Shown: positions 1 to 13,581 of the stretch, one piece after another
Layout of the letters: each line of letters starts with the position of its first letter
Numbering within the stretch: the stretch's first letter is position 1
DNA from: Nephromyces sp. MM_2019
Lineage: Eukaryota > Apicomplexa > Aconoidasida > Nephromycida
Reading direction: 5' to 3'
NCBI GenBank assembly: GCA_015657535.1
Contig: JADHZB010001652.1
Span: 95,680-159,679, forward strand
Length of the DNA stretch: 64,000 nt
Made by a program: the position numbers and the translations under genes
The notes under the pieces: model-generated
Databases searched by the model: none
What the model saw: the letters and a program-made list of their open reading frames with translations, nothing else
What the model was told of the DNA's origin: nothing

Positions 1-1571
1 GTGGTGCGTAGTCCAGCTTGTCCCATGTTGGGCATCATTTCTTAAAATTTTTATAATCATACCATCACACGCTTGATTCTTAGAGGAAACGAACTGACTT
101 TGGTGAATCATGGAAGTTTTTTGTATATTTGACCGTGTAAAATCTCTTATTCCTATTATTCTATATGCTGTTCCATCAGGAAGGAAAGTGTCTAGAATAT
201 TTGACTTTTTTAGTAATGTTAACTTTTACAGGCTTATTAATATATTTATAGATTTTTTTCGCTGCTCAATAGAAAGCTCGCGTGTTTTTTGCAATAATTT
301 GCTTCTTTTGAGAACATAGCTGGTCTCTATTTTCTTCTGCTTATTGCAATTATTACACTTTAGGAAATGGCTGGGATATACTGTGAATCTACTTTTTTTT
401 TAAATACATCCCACAAAGCTTTCTCACACACACTGGAATACTAGCACGTAAAGTTCCTGCTATAGGAGTGATCCCTTATTCTTGATACCCTTTCACATGA
501 ACATTTGATCTTCGTAGTCACATACACACACACATTGCGTTATATTCTGCTACTTCCTGGGCATATTGAGGCGTGTTGAAATTGTTTGAAAACTTCTCCT
601 TTAGATAACAGTATTTTCCAAGAGCGTTTGTTTTTTTGAAGCTTTAAGCTTGATGTTGAGATATTGCAGTTTTTAGCTATAGGTGCATTGATATACTTTC
701 ATGTTTTTCTGCAAGCTTACAGTTGTGTCCTTCATATGTTGTGTTATTCACCTTCCATTTTGACTTTCGGGTAGAGGCGAAAAAATATACTGCATTAGTA
801 CTTGTGTGTGGAAATGTACTTGCCAATGTACTGTGTTGTACATATTTTGTATATAATGCCTCTTTTTCGGCTTACTTTGATATCATGAGTGAATTCTTTT
901 GAATTCACGTGATATATGACAAAGATGTTATCTTGCAGCATTCTTTTGTGTACACATTTTGCTGTTACAGCTACCGTATTTTTATTTTTCATTTGCTTGA
1001 TAGATGGTCTATTGTAGGAAATTGTGATAAATCGCTTGTCTGGCCGTTTCTTTCGCTTTTCTATCAAGTTTTACTACTTTTTAGTGTTTCTCTTGCTTGG
1101 CGTCTGATTAGCTTTTGTGCTTATGTTTGCTTCTACTGAGTTTTCTCACCAAACGTCACTACTAATTTTGGTCTTTGTTTACTTGATGTCCTTTTTTTGG
1201 CAGGGATATATTTTGCGGCAAATGATTAGTCCTGACGAAAAAGCTCTGCTTTCTGCTTCGATCTACTTCACAGGAGCGTGTAAAAGCAGATTCGCATTAT
1301 TCTGGAACTAAGCTGTAAGCCACCAAATCGCTATTTTACCAATGCAAATGAGAACTCCACTGCTTTTTCTTCCTTGCATATCCTAGAATTTTCTAAAAGT
1401 ATCTAGAGGCGCTGACAATGATACATCTCAAGGAGTTATGTTTTTGCTACCTAGAAGAAACCAGAAACTACTTATATTGCTATAGCTTCTTTGATCATCC
1501 CATTTTCATACCTTATTCCAAAAAGTTTATTCAACGACTCTTCCTGCTACTACCATAAAGTAGGTTAAGTT
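1..1571. other. 5' flank of the ApiAP2 gene, no gene seen
   Basis: No convincing coding exon is visible. The plus strand is T-rich, as in the introns of the downstream gene, so part of this may be 5' untranslated leader or an upstream non-coding exon. A short CA run lies near 522-533. In the frame of the downstream start codon a TAA lies at 1566-1568, which bounds the coding region. I could not place a promoter from sequence alone. Confidence 0.5.
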
Positions 1572-4500
1572 ATGTATTCCGAAAGCGAGCATAATATTAA
1601 TACTACAACTTGTGACAAGCGACACTTCTCCACGCGCTGGTGTGATACTCTTGCTCTGAATTATCAGCGGGAATTAAAAAGGAGACTTAATAAGTCACAG
1701 CGTATCCTTTCTTTATCGCGAACTAAGTTACATCTCCACCGGCCCCTCATCCGCTGCCCTGAATACAACACACCTGCCAGAAAATCCAGCAAAAAATGGA
1801 GCACAAACCTATATTCCGGTGATAATGAGGAGAAAGAAACAGAGGCTGATGAAAGTGGAAGTTTAGCCTCTTTCAACTCTTTAGAGAGCAGCGTAAAGGA
1901 GAGTAGCGATTACCCAGATCCGGGTAATTTGAAAGAAAAGAGAGAAGAGAGTAATCGAGGAGGTAATTTCCATGCTAATGTACCTGTTAAAAAAGGAAAA
2001 CATGTTGGAAAGTGGCACCAGTTTTTAGGTTCTTCACAGGACATACAAAAGCTTGATGGATTAAATACCTTCCTCCCTGTTGTGTCTTCTGTTAAAAAAA
2101 TAGAGAAAAAAGGTGCTGAAGTTGGCGATAATAAAAATACTAGTACGTTACCTTCCTCTTTGGAGTCTTCTCGAGACCATGGCAATGATGTTAAAAAAAT
2201 CCTCCCCCTTGACGGCTCTTGCTTTGGGGTAAGCTACACAAGCAGTGATGGGGGTGAAGGGTTTTGGGTATGCTACTGGAGCAGGAATGGCCAGAAGTTA
2301 TGGAAGCAGTTCAGCACGAAAAAGCATGGTTTTGAGGTGGCCCAGCAACTGGCCACTAGCCTGTTGAAATCAAAAGTCTATGAAGCAAGCAAATTAGTCG
2401 GTAGGCTGGGGAAGCAGTCACTAAATGAAGGAGCAAGTTTTCAGCATACAGGATCATCCGCATATAACTTTGGTAAGTTCAAACAAGGATGCTTTAGATG
2501 GGATTATATATCACACATTATTTTTGGAAACGATGGGATAAAAAGAGATTGAAGAGCAGTAAGTGGAGTGTTTTTTCTGAAAGGAGAGAGAATTATCTCA
2601 TTTTTTGGCGCTTGATGTGTGTGGGGGGAGGATTTTGGCGTTTTAAGATTGTTCAGGCTGAAAGTCTGCTATTTTAATGTATCTTTCGTTAGAAGTAGTT
2701 GTTTTGGCAGCTGTGGTGGAGAGCTTTTCAATAAACAAGAATCTCCTGTTCATATTGTTTGATGATATCCATTTGCTGTTTGGAAAGCAAAGTCTTGAGT
2801 GGTTTTTTTTTGTTGATTGTGGTCTCTGTGGTTTCAGTGTGTGTGTATTTATGTGCGTGTATTTCTTGATGTGTGTGTTTATATATTTGCGGGCGTTGAT
2901 GAGTGCTTCTATATATGTGTGTTTGTTGTGTGTGCTAATGCGTGTAACTGTATTTGTGCTCCTGTTGGCAAATATGTGGACTTTTTTTTAGACGTTTATC
3001 CCCGCATCCTGTCCATTTCTTCCGCTATGAAGGCTTGCTTTTTTTGTGCTTGGATTTGCGAATTCAATGCCTTGAAGAAGTGACTTACTGCCGAAGCATC
3101 CTCCCTCTCATTTTTCTTCTATCCCTTTCTAGTTACATCTTCTTTTTGCTTTTGCAGCTAAGTTTTTTCCTTTCTGTTATTGCGGCTAACTCCTGTCGTG
3201 ATAATAAGTGTGTTATTTTGAGAGCTCCACTAATACTCCCTCTATTGTTTTATATCATATGATTGCATTATGTAGAAAATTTGATAGAATCCGCTTTTTT
3301 GGAGGAAATTTTCACTTGATTGCGCAGAAAGTTTGATATAATACTAAAATATGTTATATGCCTTGCTTGTGGAAACGCAGATGATCCTGTGTCGGTTCCT
3401 ACGCAAAATCAAGTATCTTCCGCAGAATGGACTTCATCAGAAGTAGACCATCATACTGAATCTTACTTAAAGTTTTCTTCCAGTGGATTTTCCCGAGTGG
3501 GTAAAGACGGGGCAGAGGATGTTGATGAATCAAAAGCTGTGAGGTTCATAAATGAATTGGAGCCTGATTTGTGTCATGAAAAAAAGGCAGAAAATTGCTC
3601 ATACAAGCGTGCAAGTTATAACGGAGTACGATCTGGTCAAAAAACTTCTTTTAAATCGTATTCTCGGCAACATCTTCGTAATTGTAATAACAAAGAAGAA
3701 TTATCCATTCATGGTGACCCCCAGTGCTCTCCAGCAGTAAGTTCGTTTCGTTGCAAAGCATCAAGATTTTTTTCCCCTTTTGAGTATTCCGTGAAATCTC
3801 ATGGTAATGTTGCACATGTGATGACAAGTCAACCTAGTAGAGTGTCATCAGTGGAGTTACGCGCTCCTATAGATTGCGTGAAGGAAGAAGTGCTTCAAAA
3901 AGCCATTCCGAGGATACACATACAAAAACAGGAAGATTCTACACCCGAAGAAGATTTTTTTGTCAATAACGCTCAAAAATTTCTTGGGAAGAAGGAACAT
4001 GAAGACCAGACTCTACAGGATTTTCCCAGCTATTATAGTGTAGAATCTCTGGACTTGAAGAAAGCTAGTAAAGCTGGACTGGATGAGATGGGTTATGAGG
4101 CGGATTCAGGGCAAAGTGAAAGTAATGATAAATTTGAGGAAAATAGTGTATATGCTGAAGAAAAGACATCCATGCTAAGGCAGTTACCAGATGAGGCTTG
4201 TCGGGAGGACTTTTGGAATGGTTACGGACGTCTTCACTCGAGAGTATATATGAAGGATGGGGATAACTTGGTTGGTGCAGGTTTGTGTACTAAGGGGGGA
4301 GATTCACTGTCATATCTATGCGTTTGAGAGATTTGGGAGGGCGTGTGTTTTTGGGTGGGTGTGTGTGTATATCTTAGTATGTGATTGGGTGGGTGTGTGG
4401 GTTTTTTTTGTGTGCGTTTTTGGTGTGTTTGGGTGTTCTTTTGGGTGTTTTTCGTTGGAAATTGTGTGTTTTCAGTGTCTATAGTGTCCTATATTTACAG

Positions 4501-7500
4501 TATGTGTTTGTAAGCATCCATGGATTGGATTTTTTCCCATCCTTAGAGTACTAATTTTAATTTCTTACGCTCTGTGCTATCATTTTAAATACCGCTCTAT
4601 TTTTTTGGTGTAAGGTCATTTTTCTTTGACTCTTCTGGATTGACATTGTAGTTTTTCCTTGTGTGCTGTTTATACGAAACTGGTAAATATAGTTGTCTAT
4701 GCTTGAAAGTTTGCATCACTGTCTCTTGTGATACAATTTTAATAATATGCCAATTTCTATTTTATTCTGTGCTGTTTTGTGTATTCTACTTTCCTCATGT
4801 TACTTAGATTATTCTGGCATGACGCGTAGCAGTGAAGTATCATTTGATGAAAAGAACAACGCTTGGTGGGTGCATTGGAAGAATCCTCAGAAGGACAGTG
4901 CAGATTCGATTTCTTTTAATGTAGACCTTTATGGATTTGAGACTGCCCGCAAGCTTGCCTATCAGCAGCATATTTTTAACGTCGAAACTAACGGAAAGGG
5001 GTCGCCTGCTAGCTCTAAGCGAGCGTTGGATGCGTCTGACTATACCGAAGATTTACCGCAAGACGAGGCTCCAGATGAAGCTGGAGATAGGCTTATGGAA
5101 TTACAATCTGAACCTCAGTCTCATGGACGAAATTTCAAATCACAGCACGGCGGGCATAGTAATATTACAGAGCATGAGGCTCATTCAAAATTTTATCAAC
5201 GAAATGCACCTTCCTCCACTAACTTCTCTCAAGCAAGAGCTTCGAACTTTTCTAGAAACGACATTATTGTTTCCAACGTATTGGGAGGGTTTCGAAGCCC
5301 CTTTGAACCTGCCTCTTCTCAGGTGCATTCTGAGGCTTACATGAAAGAAGGGTGCAACGCGGCTGTTATGGCCTCTAATCGTACTTCGTCAATTCTTAAG
5401 GGAGGTGTACCGCCAACCCAGCTGCAGCATGGGGGTAATAAGGATGTGGCCACAGCCTCTGTGAGGCGTCATGCTGGGGGCTCAGATTTCTTTGATAATT
5501 TTCCTGCAACTGCCGCCGCAATCAACACTAGTTCTGCAGGCGGGGGCGGTGTTTATCTAGATACTACATCTTATACGATTACTCAATTTGGATCTGGGAA
5601 ATGGGTGGCTTGTTGGGAGATCAATGGCCGGCTGCTGCAAAGGTCGTTTCTTATATCGCGTTTTGGTTATAGTCAAGCGAAGGTAATGGCTGAGGCTTGG
5701 AGAAGCCGTAAGTATGCCCATATGGTTAATGCTGTCTCGTCTTTTTCTGGAGCTAGTATCTCAGGTGTTATGCCTACTCCAGCTGTGAATAATCAAGCGA
5801 TAAAATCGAGGGGGCGTGGCAGACCTCCGAAAGCGGATCGTAACGCTTTGAAGCAACCATGGAGCAAGCAGTTTACGTTTCAGAACTTGGCGAGCTCTAA
5901 GTTTTTGCCAGCAACTAGTGGTGATGGTAGTGGTTTAAAAATTGAGAAGCCAGGGAGGGGAGGAAAAACTGTGTATGATAGGTATGGTAACAAACTGGCT
6001 CGTAGAGAAATGTTACTAAAGAAGATGAAAAAGCAGAAGATGGCTGGAGGATATGTTATGACTTGGCTTGGTGAAGATAGAGGAAAACCTGATGAAAAGT
6101 GGAAAGCTTTCGGAGCAGCTGATGAGCATAGCATGACTGAAAAGGGTTAGTAATAAATTTTTGGTGCATACAGGTTGATTTTATTTATTAGTGAACTTTT
6201 TTATCTCGAATTGTTGTCTTAAGTTTCTATGAATGGTTAGGGATATTGCAAGTTTGGCGTGATTCTCTTTTAAATGGTGGCTGTGCGTAACAGAGACATG
6301 TCTTGGTAATTCTCATGGCTACTTTTCCCAGCGTAGAAGGCTTTGGAATGCTGTAAGTATGGTTGAAGGAACTGGAGAGCATTTTTATGCTAGCGACTTT
6401 CTTTCATTTCCTTCAGTGTGGATATATTTTTAAGCAGGCAGATTTTATATGCAATATGTTCAGCATGCTTTATGGTCTCTCCAGCAACTTCATGGGGCGA
6501 ACGTTTACTGAATGTAACGGTTACTGTGCTGCCTGAAGCTTTTTTTATGTGCATGTATGCTTTTGTATGCTTAGAAGCATTTGTGCTCTTTTGCTTTCCT
6601 GTCATTGACTTTAACTGCCCTTAACCCTTTTCTGTTTAACATATATGCAGGTAAAGTAAATCCCAATGCTATCTTTTTTTATTTAATTATCTAAACTCAT
6701 TCCTGTATCACTTCTTTCTTTGATATCTTATTCCCTTCATCCTTGTACAACGTTTTGTGTGTTGATTGCTCACCTTCTTATTTAGGGACTAAAAAAAGGA
6801 AGAAGCATGGCACTGGAGGTTTTAACGCTTCTTCCTATGCACCATCGTGTGAAGGAAGTCCAGCTCGCCAAAGTGATGCACCCACTATTCCAGCGGGTTT
6901 ATACTGGGACCCTGAAGAGGCTGCATGGTGTGTAACGATGCCACCCCAGTCATGGCAACTTTCTCCATTAGATCCAACCAGTAGTAGCCCCACTACTGAT
7001 GGCGATGCTACTGTTCCAAACTTGAAGGTTTTTCACTCTTCGGTATATGGGTACGACCAGGCGAAGCGGCTTGCCCTTTTGCACCAGAAAAAATTGGAAA
7101 AGCAGCTCTTACATTATTATTATAATAGTGGCTCTCCTGGAATTGCCTACGAAAGATCTAGGCACTGTTGGAGGGTTACCTTTTGGATACCAAGCAAGCA
7201 GATGAGACGCAATAAATATTTTAATATAAGCAAGTATGGGTGGGAAAGAGCAAAGCAACTTGCCCTACTTTATCGACACAGGGTGGATGAGCTCAATGGA
7301 GAAGAACCACTCGATTGGGGCAGTGGCCCCAATCTTCCTCAACAGCCTGAAGATCAATTTTTACGACAGGTTCTTGAGGCTGACCATCCGTATACGGTGA
7401 AGTATAAGGCTTCTTCGGGACTTGCTGGCCGACAATTGCGTTCAGACAACTGCCCTGGAGTTCACGATCGAGCTAAATTAATGAAGCCTGTGGCCAAAAC

Positions 7501-9310
7501 ACGTAAGAAGCGGTTAGAAAAGACAAAGGATGCTCTAGGAAGTCGTGGATCACAAATAAAGAGCTGGCATGTGAGGCTGCCTAAACGGAAAGTGTTGCCA
7601 CAGAAACATTATGGCATGGAAGAAGAAGACGAAGAAGAAGAAGAAATATCGCCATACATAGTTGATCATCAGGAGATGCCTGAGGGGGAAGAATTCCATT
7701 CAGAAACAAATGAAAAAGAAGTTCCTTCCTGCTCGAGTAGCAGGCGAGATTCCCAAAGCAATGCTACTGTTACTGCTACGGATGGAAGCGAGAATGCTTA
7801 TCATGTTCTTCCGGATTATTGCGTTGATAAGCAGGCACCAGTAGAAGCTCCGCGTATCTGGAGGCGTACTTCCGATCCAAATCATCCGACTTCCAACGTT
7901 AAAGGTGTTCATTACAGCAAACGAGAGAATGCCTGGATTTGCCGATGGTCTGATGCGGAACTAAACAAGGTTGTTGTTAAGAGTTTCCAGGTAAAATTGC
8001 ATGGCTTCGATGAGGCTAAGAGACTTGCAGAGAAACAAAGGTTGGAAAAGGAGGCAACGGGGCAAGCGAAAACTCGTGCACCTTCGGAAGCTTCAACCTC
8101 AATGATTAGGTATAGCAAGCCGCATGATAGCTTCCATGGAGCCTGGAAAGTTTTCTGGACGCACGATAACCATTCTTATGTTAAGTCATTTGATGTGAAT
8201 GCTTCTGGTGCAATAAAGGCTCGACAGCTGGCCTGCAATTTCAAGCGAAAGATTGATATGCTGGTGAGGCAAGCGGACTACCCAAGGCGACTACCGCTTT
8301 CGTTAAAAAAGACTGCAGAGTTGCAGTCTAATATGGAGCCAGATCATTCTGAGCTAAATGATGAGATGATGCTCGAAGACGAGTTAGATGGATATGAGGA
8401 TGAAGGCATGCCACAGAGCAATAGTGAAATATCTTCAAAGACTGCTGGCGGCTTCAGCGCTGAGGAAAATCAACTGTCTTCCCGCTTAGCTAATCTTGAG
8501 AGATTTAAGAGCTTTGTAAACTCTTTTCCCGAAAAGTATGCGGACGTCCGCAATACTCTCTCAAGGACATCTCCCAGAAGGTCATTGAAGCACTCAGGTC
8601 CCGTCATGGACGAGGGAGTAGGAAACAGCGGCCTAGATGCTAGTAGAAATTTTTACCCCAACAAATTCTATAATATGGAGACATGTGAAAATGAAGAATC
8701 TCAATCAGACGAGGAATTTTCTCAGAGTCCTCATTCTGCGAATGCTGGTGTTACTTCTTCAGTGCGGCTATGCATGAAGACGGACAAGCCTAGAGCTCAT
8801 GACCTGGAAACATCAAAGGGCTCTAAGAGGGAAGTTAAGATGGCGGCTAACTACCATGGGAATATCAAGTACCCTTTAAGGGAGTTAGATTCAGTGCATG
8901 CGCAGGCACCTCAAAATTCTGGAGAAAGTCTTCAAGTGGAAAACCTCCGGGGTGAAGACATAGGAGATGATATGAGAGGCCCAATTCCTGTTAATTCGTC
9001 AAGGGTTGAACCTCATCGGGTGAATACAGATATTTATGACGAAAGTGCTGACGAAAGTGATGTAGATGCTTCGAGCCATCACTTATTAAGCGCATCTCCA
9101 GACCACTCTGATGCAATGAGCGATGATGAAAATGCAGATCATAGCGACAAAGAACGTAGTTGTAGTTTGGAACCTGTTAATCGATATTATATGAAAAGTG
9201 ATATAGGTCATCAATCCCGATACGAACATCATGTTCAGGAAGGAATTGGGATATCCGTGGCATCTTATAATGGGCTGTCTCCGAATGAAGGAATTTTAGA
9301 AATTCCTTAG
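1572..9310 (+). CDS. ApiAP2-family transcription factor, seven AP2 domains and an AT-hook
   Basis: Predicted DNA-binding regulator of the apicomplexan AP2 family, acting in the nucleus. Proposed exons are 1572-2472, 3381-4280, 4808-6145 and 6786-9310. All three introns are phase 1 (donors GTAAGT, GTTTGT, GTTAGT; acceptors CGCAG, CTTAG, TTTAG), and the join gives 1887 residues. AP2-like domains lie near residues 214-275, 608-660, 855-908, 1084-1153, 1156-1215, 1414-1472 and 1485-1542. Each has the W-x-(V/C)-x-W strand pattern followed by an amphipathic helix such as GFDEAKRLAEKQR or GYDQAKRLALLHQ. An AT-hook core (RGRGRPPK) sits near residue 935, a KKRKK basic cluster at the start of exon 4, and an acidic run (EEEDEEEEE) near 7620. 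The last third is Ser/Asp/Glu-rich and probably disordered. ATG 1572 is the first in-frame Met after a TAA at 1566. Family call is secure; orthology to a named AP2 factor is not. Confidence 0.9.
2832..2965 (+). repeat. TG-rich low-complexity tract in ApiAP2 intron 1
   Basis: The middle of intron 1 (2473-3380) is an irregular run of TGTG and TATGTG motifs on the sense strand. It creates overlapping spurious open frames rich in Val, Cys and Phe. No tandem unit is regular enough to call a minisatellite. Confidence 0.7.
4340..4480 (+). repeat. TG/GGGTG-rich tract at the 5' end of ApiAP2 intron 2
   Basis: Starting about 60 bases after the donor at 4281, the sense strand is dominated by GTGTGT, GGGTGGGTG and GGTGTTT words. 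G-runs of three recur (TGGGTGGGTGTGTGGG). It may be simple expansion, an intronic UG-rich protein-binding site or a weak G-quadruplex former. Only the composition is seen directly. Confidence 0.65.
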
Positions 9311-12300
9311 ATGAATATTTTAGCTGATGAAGAGATGGGGCCGCCATCATGTGGTGATGTTTTTAAAATTTTTGAGGGAATCAGCTTGAAGATTAGTAAC
9401 TTAGAGCCTCTTTATGGTTATCATGCGGTGGATATGAAGTATTATGCGGCTGTAGCTGCTGTAGTAACTGTTTGTAGGAGCAGTCCGCATCAGGTTTGAA
9501 ATAGCGTTAAGTGCTATAGGGCAGTGGGAGGCGCCTTTTTAGAATAATCGGTACGCTAGCTGCTATAATATCGGGAACATTTTTGTATTTCCGACTTTTT
9601 GCCATGTAGTTGGTCGAAAGTTTGAGATAGCTGGCTGGGGAAAGAGTAGAAAACTAAAGCTTAAAATTTTTTTTTTGCGTTTTGTAGAGATTGAAGGTTA
9701 ATACGGGTAGTAATGGATGGAAGCTTTCGGGGAAGTGAAGCCTGTCAAAGGCTGAGTTCTAAGTCGGAGTAGAGAATGAAGTCCTCCAGAAGACTTCAAA
9801 TATGCCGGAAGATCTGCTTGCTGAAATAGTAGCAAATAGAAAAATTGCATTGAACATTTGCTTTGATGATTAGCACAGCATGAATATTATGGTGGCAAAA
9901 GTTGATATCAAACCGATAATACATACAACTTTTTTGCTGCCTTCAGTTAGCTATCGTTTTATGGGTACCGGTATTTTCGCTGTTGTCTGTCTTGAAACCA
10001 TGAATGTGCCAATCATTAGCTGGGGAGTCCAAGTTTTTTCCGTGGCGTGGGGCTGGTGGGGTTGTGGAATTCTGCAGTGCCGAGTGCATAGTTTCGTCGC
10101 ATAGGTGTTTTTACGGGGTCGCCCTTGCCTTCTACCGGAGTGTATTTGCAAAAACTTTGGAAAAGTCACATTTCACAGTCTGGCGGTGCCAAGCTTTCGC
10201 CACCAGAGTATAATGGCTAGTTTTCTCTACGGTGGGATCTGCTTCTGTCCTGCAACCTATTAATTAAGGCATCACGACTGTTTGAGTTGAGCTTATAGAC
10301 CATGTACATGTTTATTGGATTGTGGGTAATCTGGCTTCTTCTTTTATGGTGTCTTGCTTCACCGCGTACTTATCCGTGGCAATGAACTTCGCCGTTACCC
10401 CTTTAACTTTAGATCTGGCTTTAAATTGCTTCGGCTTGCCTTGAATTTTTGTGAACACCGAACATAGTACTCAGAAATCTGGCATGTTGTAACTGAGGCT
10501 TCCCCTTAGGTCTGCCTGTTACACAGGTGGCCTGCCTCTAAAGTCTTAAATATTTTGTTAGCAGAGATATATTCCGTGCGAACTGCAGTTAAGTAAAAGG
10601 TGTTGTACGGCAGATGGGTTTTTCTGGGTATATGTATTAGCCTAGTTTAAAAATAAAATTGGGAATATGGTGGTATGGTGTGTGCTCTACGTAGTCAGTG
10701 TTTTCTCTCCACCGTCTGGAAGGGTTTTGTACCCGTCTCTTGCAGCTCTAAGATAGCTTTGGGATTTTGGTCGGACTCTTTCACTCGTCACTTATTCATG
10801 TAGTTCATGGCTTCGGTGGGAATTAGCTTTTACCTGGTGAGCTGCGAATATATAGCTACTCTTCAAGAACTGTAATACATGTCGTGGTTTAGGAAACTAG
10901 GTAATCCAACTCGGGTGCTTAACCAACAAGTACACGTGGTGCCCTGAATGAAGATGCCGATTATAGTCCATGTAATATCGTATAAATGTTTTGGGACACT
11001 CGTATGTACCCTTAGTTTACTGCCACGAAGCCGTAATGCTTTCTACTACCTATTATTGGTATCAGGAGAATGAAATTTCCAATATTTCGTTTACCTCTAA
11101 AAGATGTGGCATTCTTCTATTATGTGTAAACCTCAGTGGTAGCGTGGGTGCTTTCATCTCGGCGCCTTTTTTATGTCAACATGCCAAGCGAGTTGCTCGT
11201 GCGAGGGTACTCACACGTAGAACCTTCGAGTTCACCCTTGTACGCGGCGTGATTCGAGTAAACTACTAATGTAGCCAGTTTCGCTCACGCTTCACTGCTG
11301 TTTAGATATGCTTGAAACTTTCGTAAATAATTGAGTAACATATCCATATTAAATTTGCCATCCAGCGTCTTTAACGCGAGAAAAGTAGAAGCTTCTCATA
11401 GAGTGAGTGTGCTATTTACAAACTTGTACATGCAGCGCTAGGCGTATCGTATTACTCCTCCAAAGACATGGAAGCACGTAACATATTGAGTACGCACTGA
11501 GACAAGGGCTCTTACCGGGTACCGGGGATGCGCTAGTTACTAAGCCTCTTCCACAAACCCTACCCGGCATGCGGCGAGTTGCTTAGTTTCGGCCAGTGGT
11601 TGCAGCGTCGCTATGATGCGCATCGTCCAAGTAGGGTACTCCCGCATCATGGTGCCCGTAAAATGTAAAATGAAGGTGCAGGTAGGCTCCTTTCTCCCGC
11701 TTCATTGAACTTCAGGATGGCGTTCGATTATGCGCGCTATTTTTGGACTTTGATTGCCTTCGTTCAAAGATACCAGAGCGCGGTATATATGCGGTTTAAT
11801 GAAGATTCTTTCCGAATAACATGGCGCGAAGCTAGATTATGCGATGAATGCAGGAAGCTGAATCTTAGATTTTCTCAAAATCATCAGATTTTATGACCAA
11901 GCGGGGCTAAGATGGGTTTTCCGAGGAAGACCTTATCGAGGGACTGGCGGCAATTTCTTTCGAAGGTAGTTTAATACGTGAACATTAACCAAGGCCTGTG
12001 CTTCGGAGCTTCCTAAGTTTCCACGCTACCGATAAAATTAATACAAGAAGACTTCTTCGTGCTAGTAGCTGCTTATTAGCAGCATGCAGTGATGTCAAAC
12101 TATATACACCTTATAGAGAGCATCTGTACACGCGATGGGCCAGTTTATTTGTGATAATATTGTACTCTCCTCTTATGCCCCCTACTACCATGAATCTTAA
12201 GTGAATATATGACCGCTGCTTGGCTTAATTGGGTCCTATCTAACCAAGCTGGACATTAATTGCCGCAGTTTAACTTGGTTGAATTTTTTTTCAGCAGATT

Positions 12301-13581
12301 TCAAGTAAGATGTGAGAGCAAGCAGACGTATAGAGGCGTGCATATTAAAGCAATCATGTGTAGCCATTTGCACGCTACCCTTGACTTCAAGGTTTTTGCC
12401 ACCTTTTTTTGCACGTTTTTTGGATATAGCAATCTTTTCTGCATAGCAGCTATCGCACGTCGCAAGCTATCTGAGACGTGTTTAAGAATGAAGTATTAAT
12501 TAACCCCCCCCTTAATATCCTCAAGTGGGAATCTCTGTAAAGCGTCCCTTAGTGAGCTATTATGTGTGCAGGAGGGACCCAAAACATTTAAAAAGCCAGC
12601 AGATAGGAAAAATGTTTCCCAAGTGGCTGGCGAAATAAGGATAAATACACCGGCGACGCTGATTTTGATTTAACTCTGTGTACCATTATGTCAGCATGAT
12701 GCAAAAGCGCTCTTACAAAAATCCCCTATTTCTCAGTAGAAGTTAGTTTCAACACCATTATCGGCAAGCAACCTAATTACCGATTTACACTTGTCATTCT
12801 TATTTGGATCAATTAGCGTTGAAAAACTAGCTATATCATCAGCAAAGTCCGCACAGCGAATCCCCGGCAATGCACCTCCTCAAATTCTCATTGAGCGGAA
12901 CATCAGAGGTGATACGGTGTTCTGCAATTGCTTGATGACGTTATAAGTGTAAATTCCTGAAACATACGTCCCTGCAATTGCACGTGCGATAAAAAGTTTA
13001 GCAGCGATGAAGAAAACGCAAGTTCATGTTCTTCATGCTCCGCTGCTAGCAGTTATAGCCGCTAAGGACACTTCGCTTTAGTGTGTTAATCAGTAATTTT
13101 CCGGGAATTAACTTTACAAGCTTTTCTGCCACTTTTGAGGCCATAAAGCTTTCATCGCACGTACATAGCACGCAAGCCTGTAAAAAATTTTTTCATGGAA
13201 GAAAGCATACCTTCACAAATTTTTTTAATATATGGTAACGATTTAGCGTTAATTATTTGATGTCGCTGTCGCCGCGCCTGCTGGATTTGCAAGCGACTCA
13301 TGGGGACCAAGAAAGCATACGAGCCACTCCGCTTATGTATTGCGAGGTGGAATATCTTGCTTTCTGTAGATGCCATGCCCAATAGTTAAGTTTAGGAAAG
13401 GAATGGAATATACTCTATTCTTAGGAGTTGTAGAACGTATTGTAGTGTGTACACCTTTGTCTTTATCGGTATATAAAATGAGGGAACCTCGCTTTTTTTC
13501 CTCATTACATGTCGAGCTTGTGATGGCATCAGCAATTCAAATATCCCGCAAATACGTAGCTAATTTCCAGGATGCTGCTAG
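9311..13581. other. Gene-poor interval of distinct composition
   Basis: The ApiAP2 frame stays open for 62 codons after its TAG (9311-9499), then closes. From about 9900 to 13300 the DNA is visibly less AT-rich than the rest of the window and carries many short open frames on both strands with no family resemblance. The more protein-like ones are 11705-11896 (+), 13152-13382 (-) and 13370-13603 (+). The last two lie next to the following gene and may hide its 5' exons. I found no rRNA, tRNA or transposase signature. Confidence 0.5.

Noticed and set aside
9951..10169. Minus-strand frame with an AT-hook-like RRQGRPRKN
   Set aside because: Only one short motif in a 72-codon frame in a region full of chance frames; no start context or exon partner.
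9900..13300. Possible rRNA or organelle-derived insertion explaining the higher G+C
   Set aside because: No stretch matching conserved rRNA cores or cox/cob protein motifs could be recognised.
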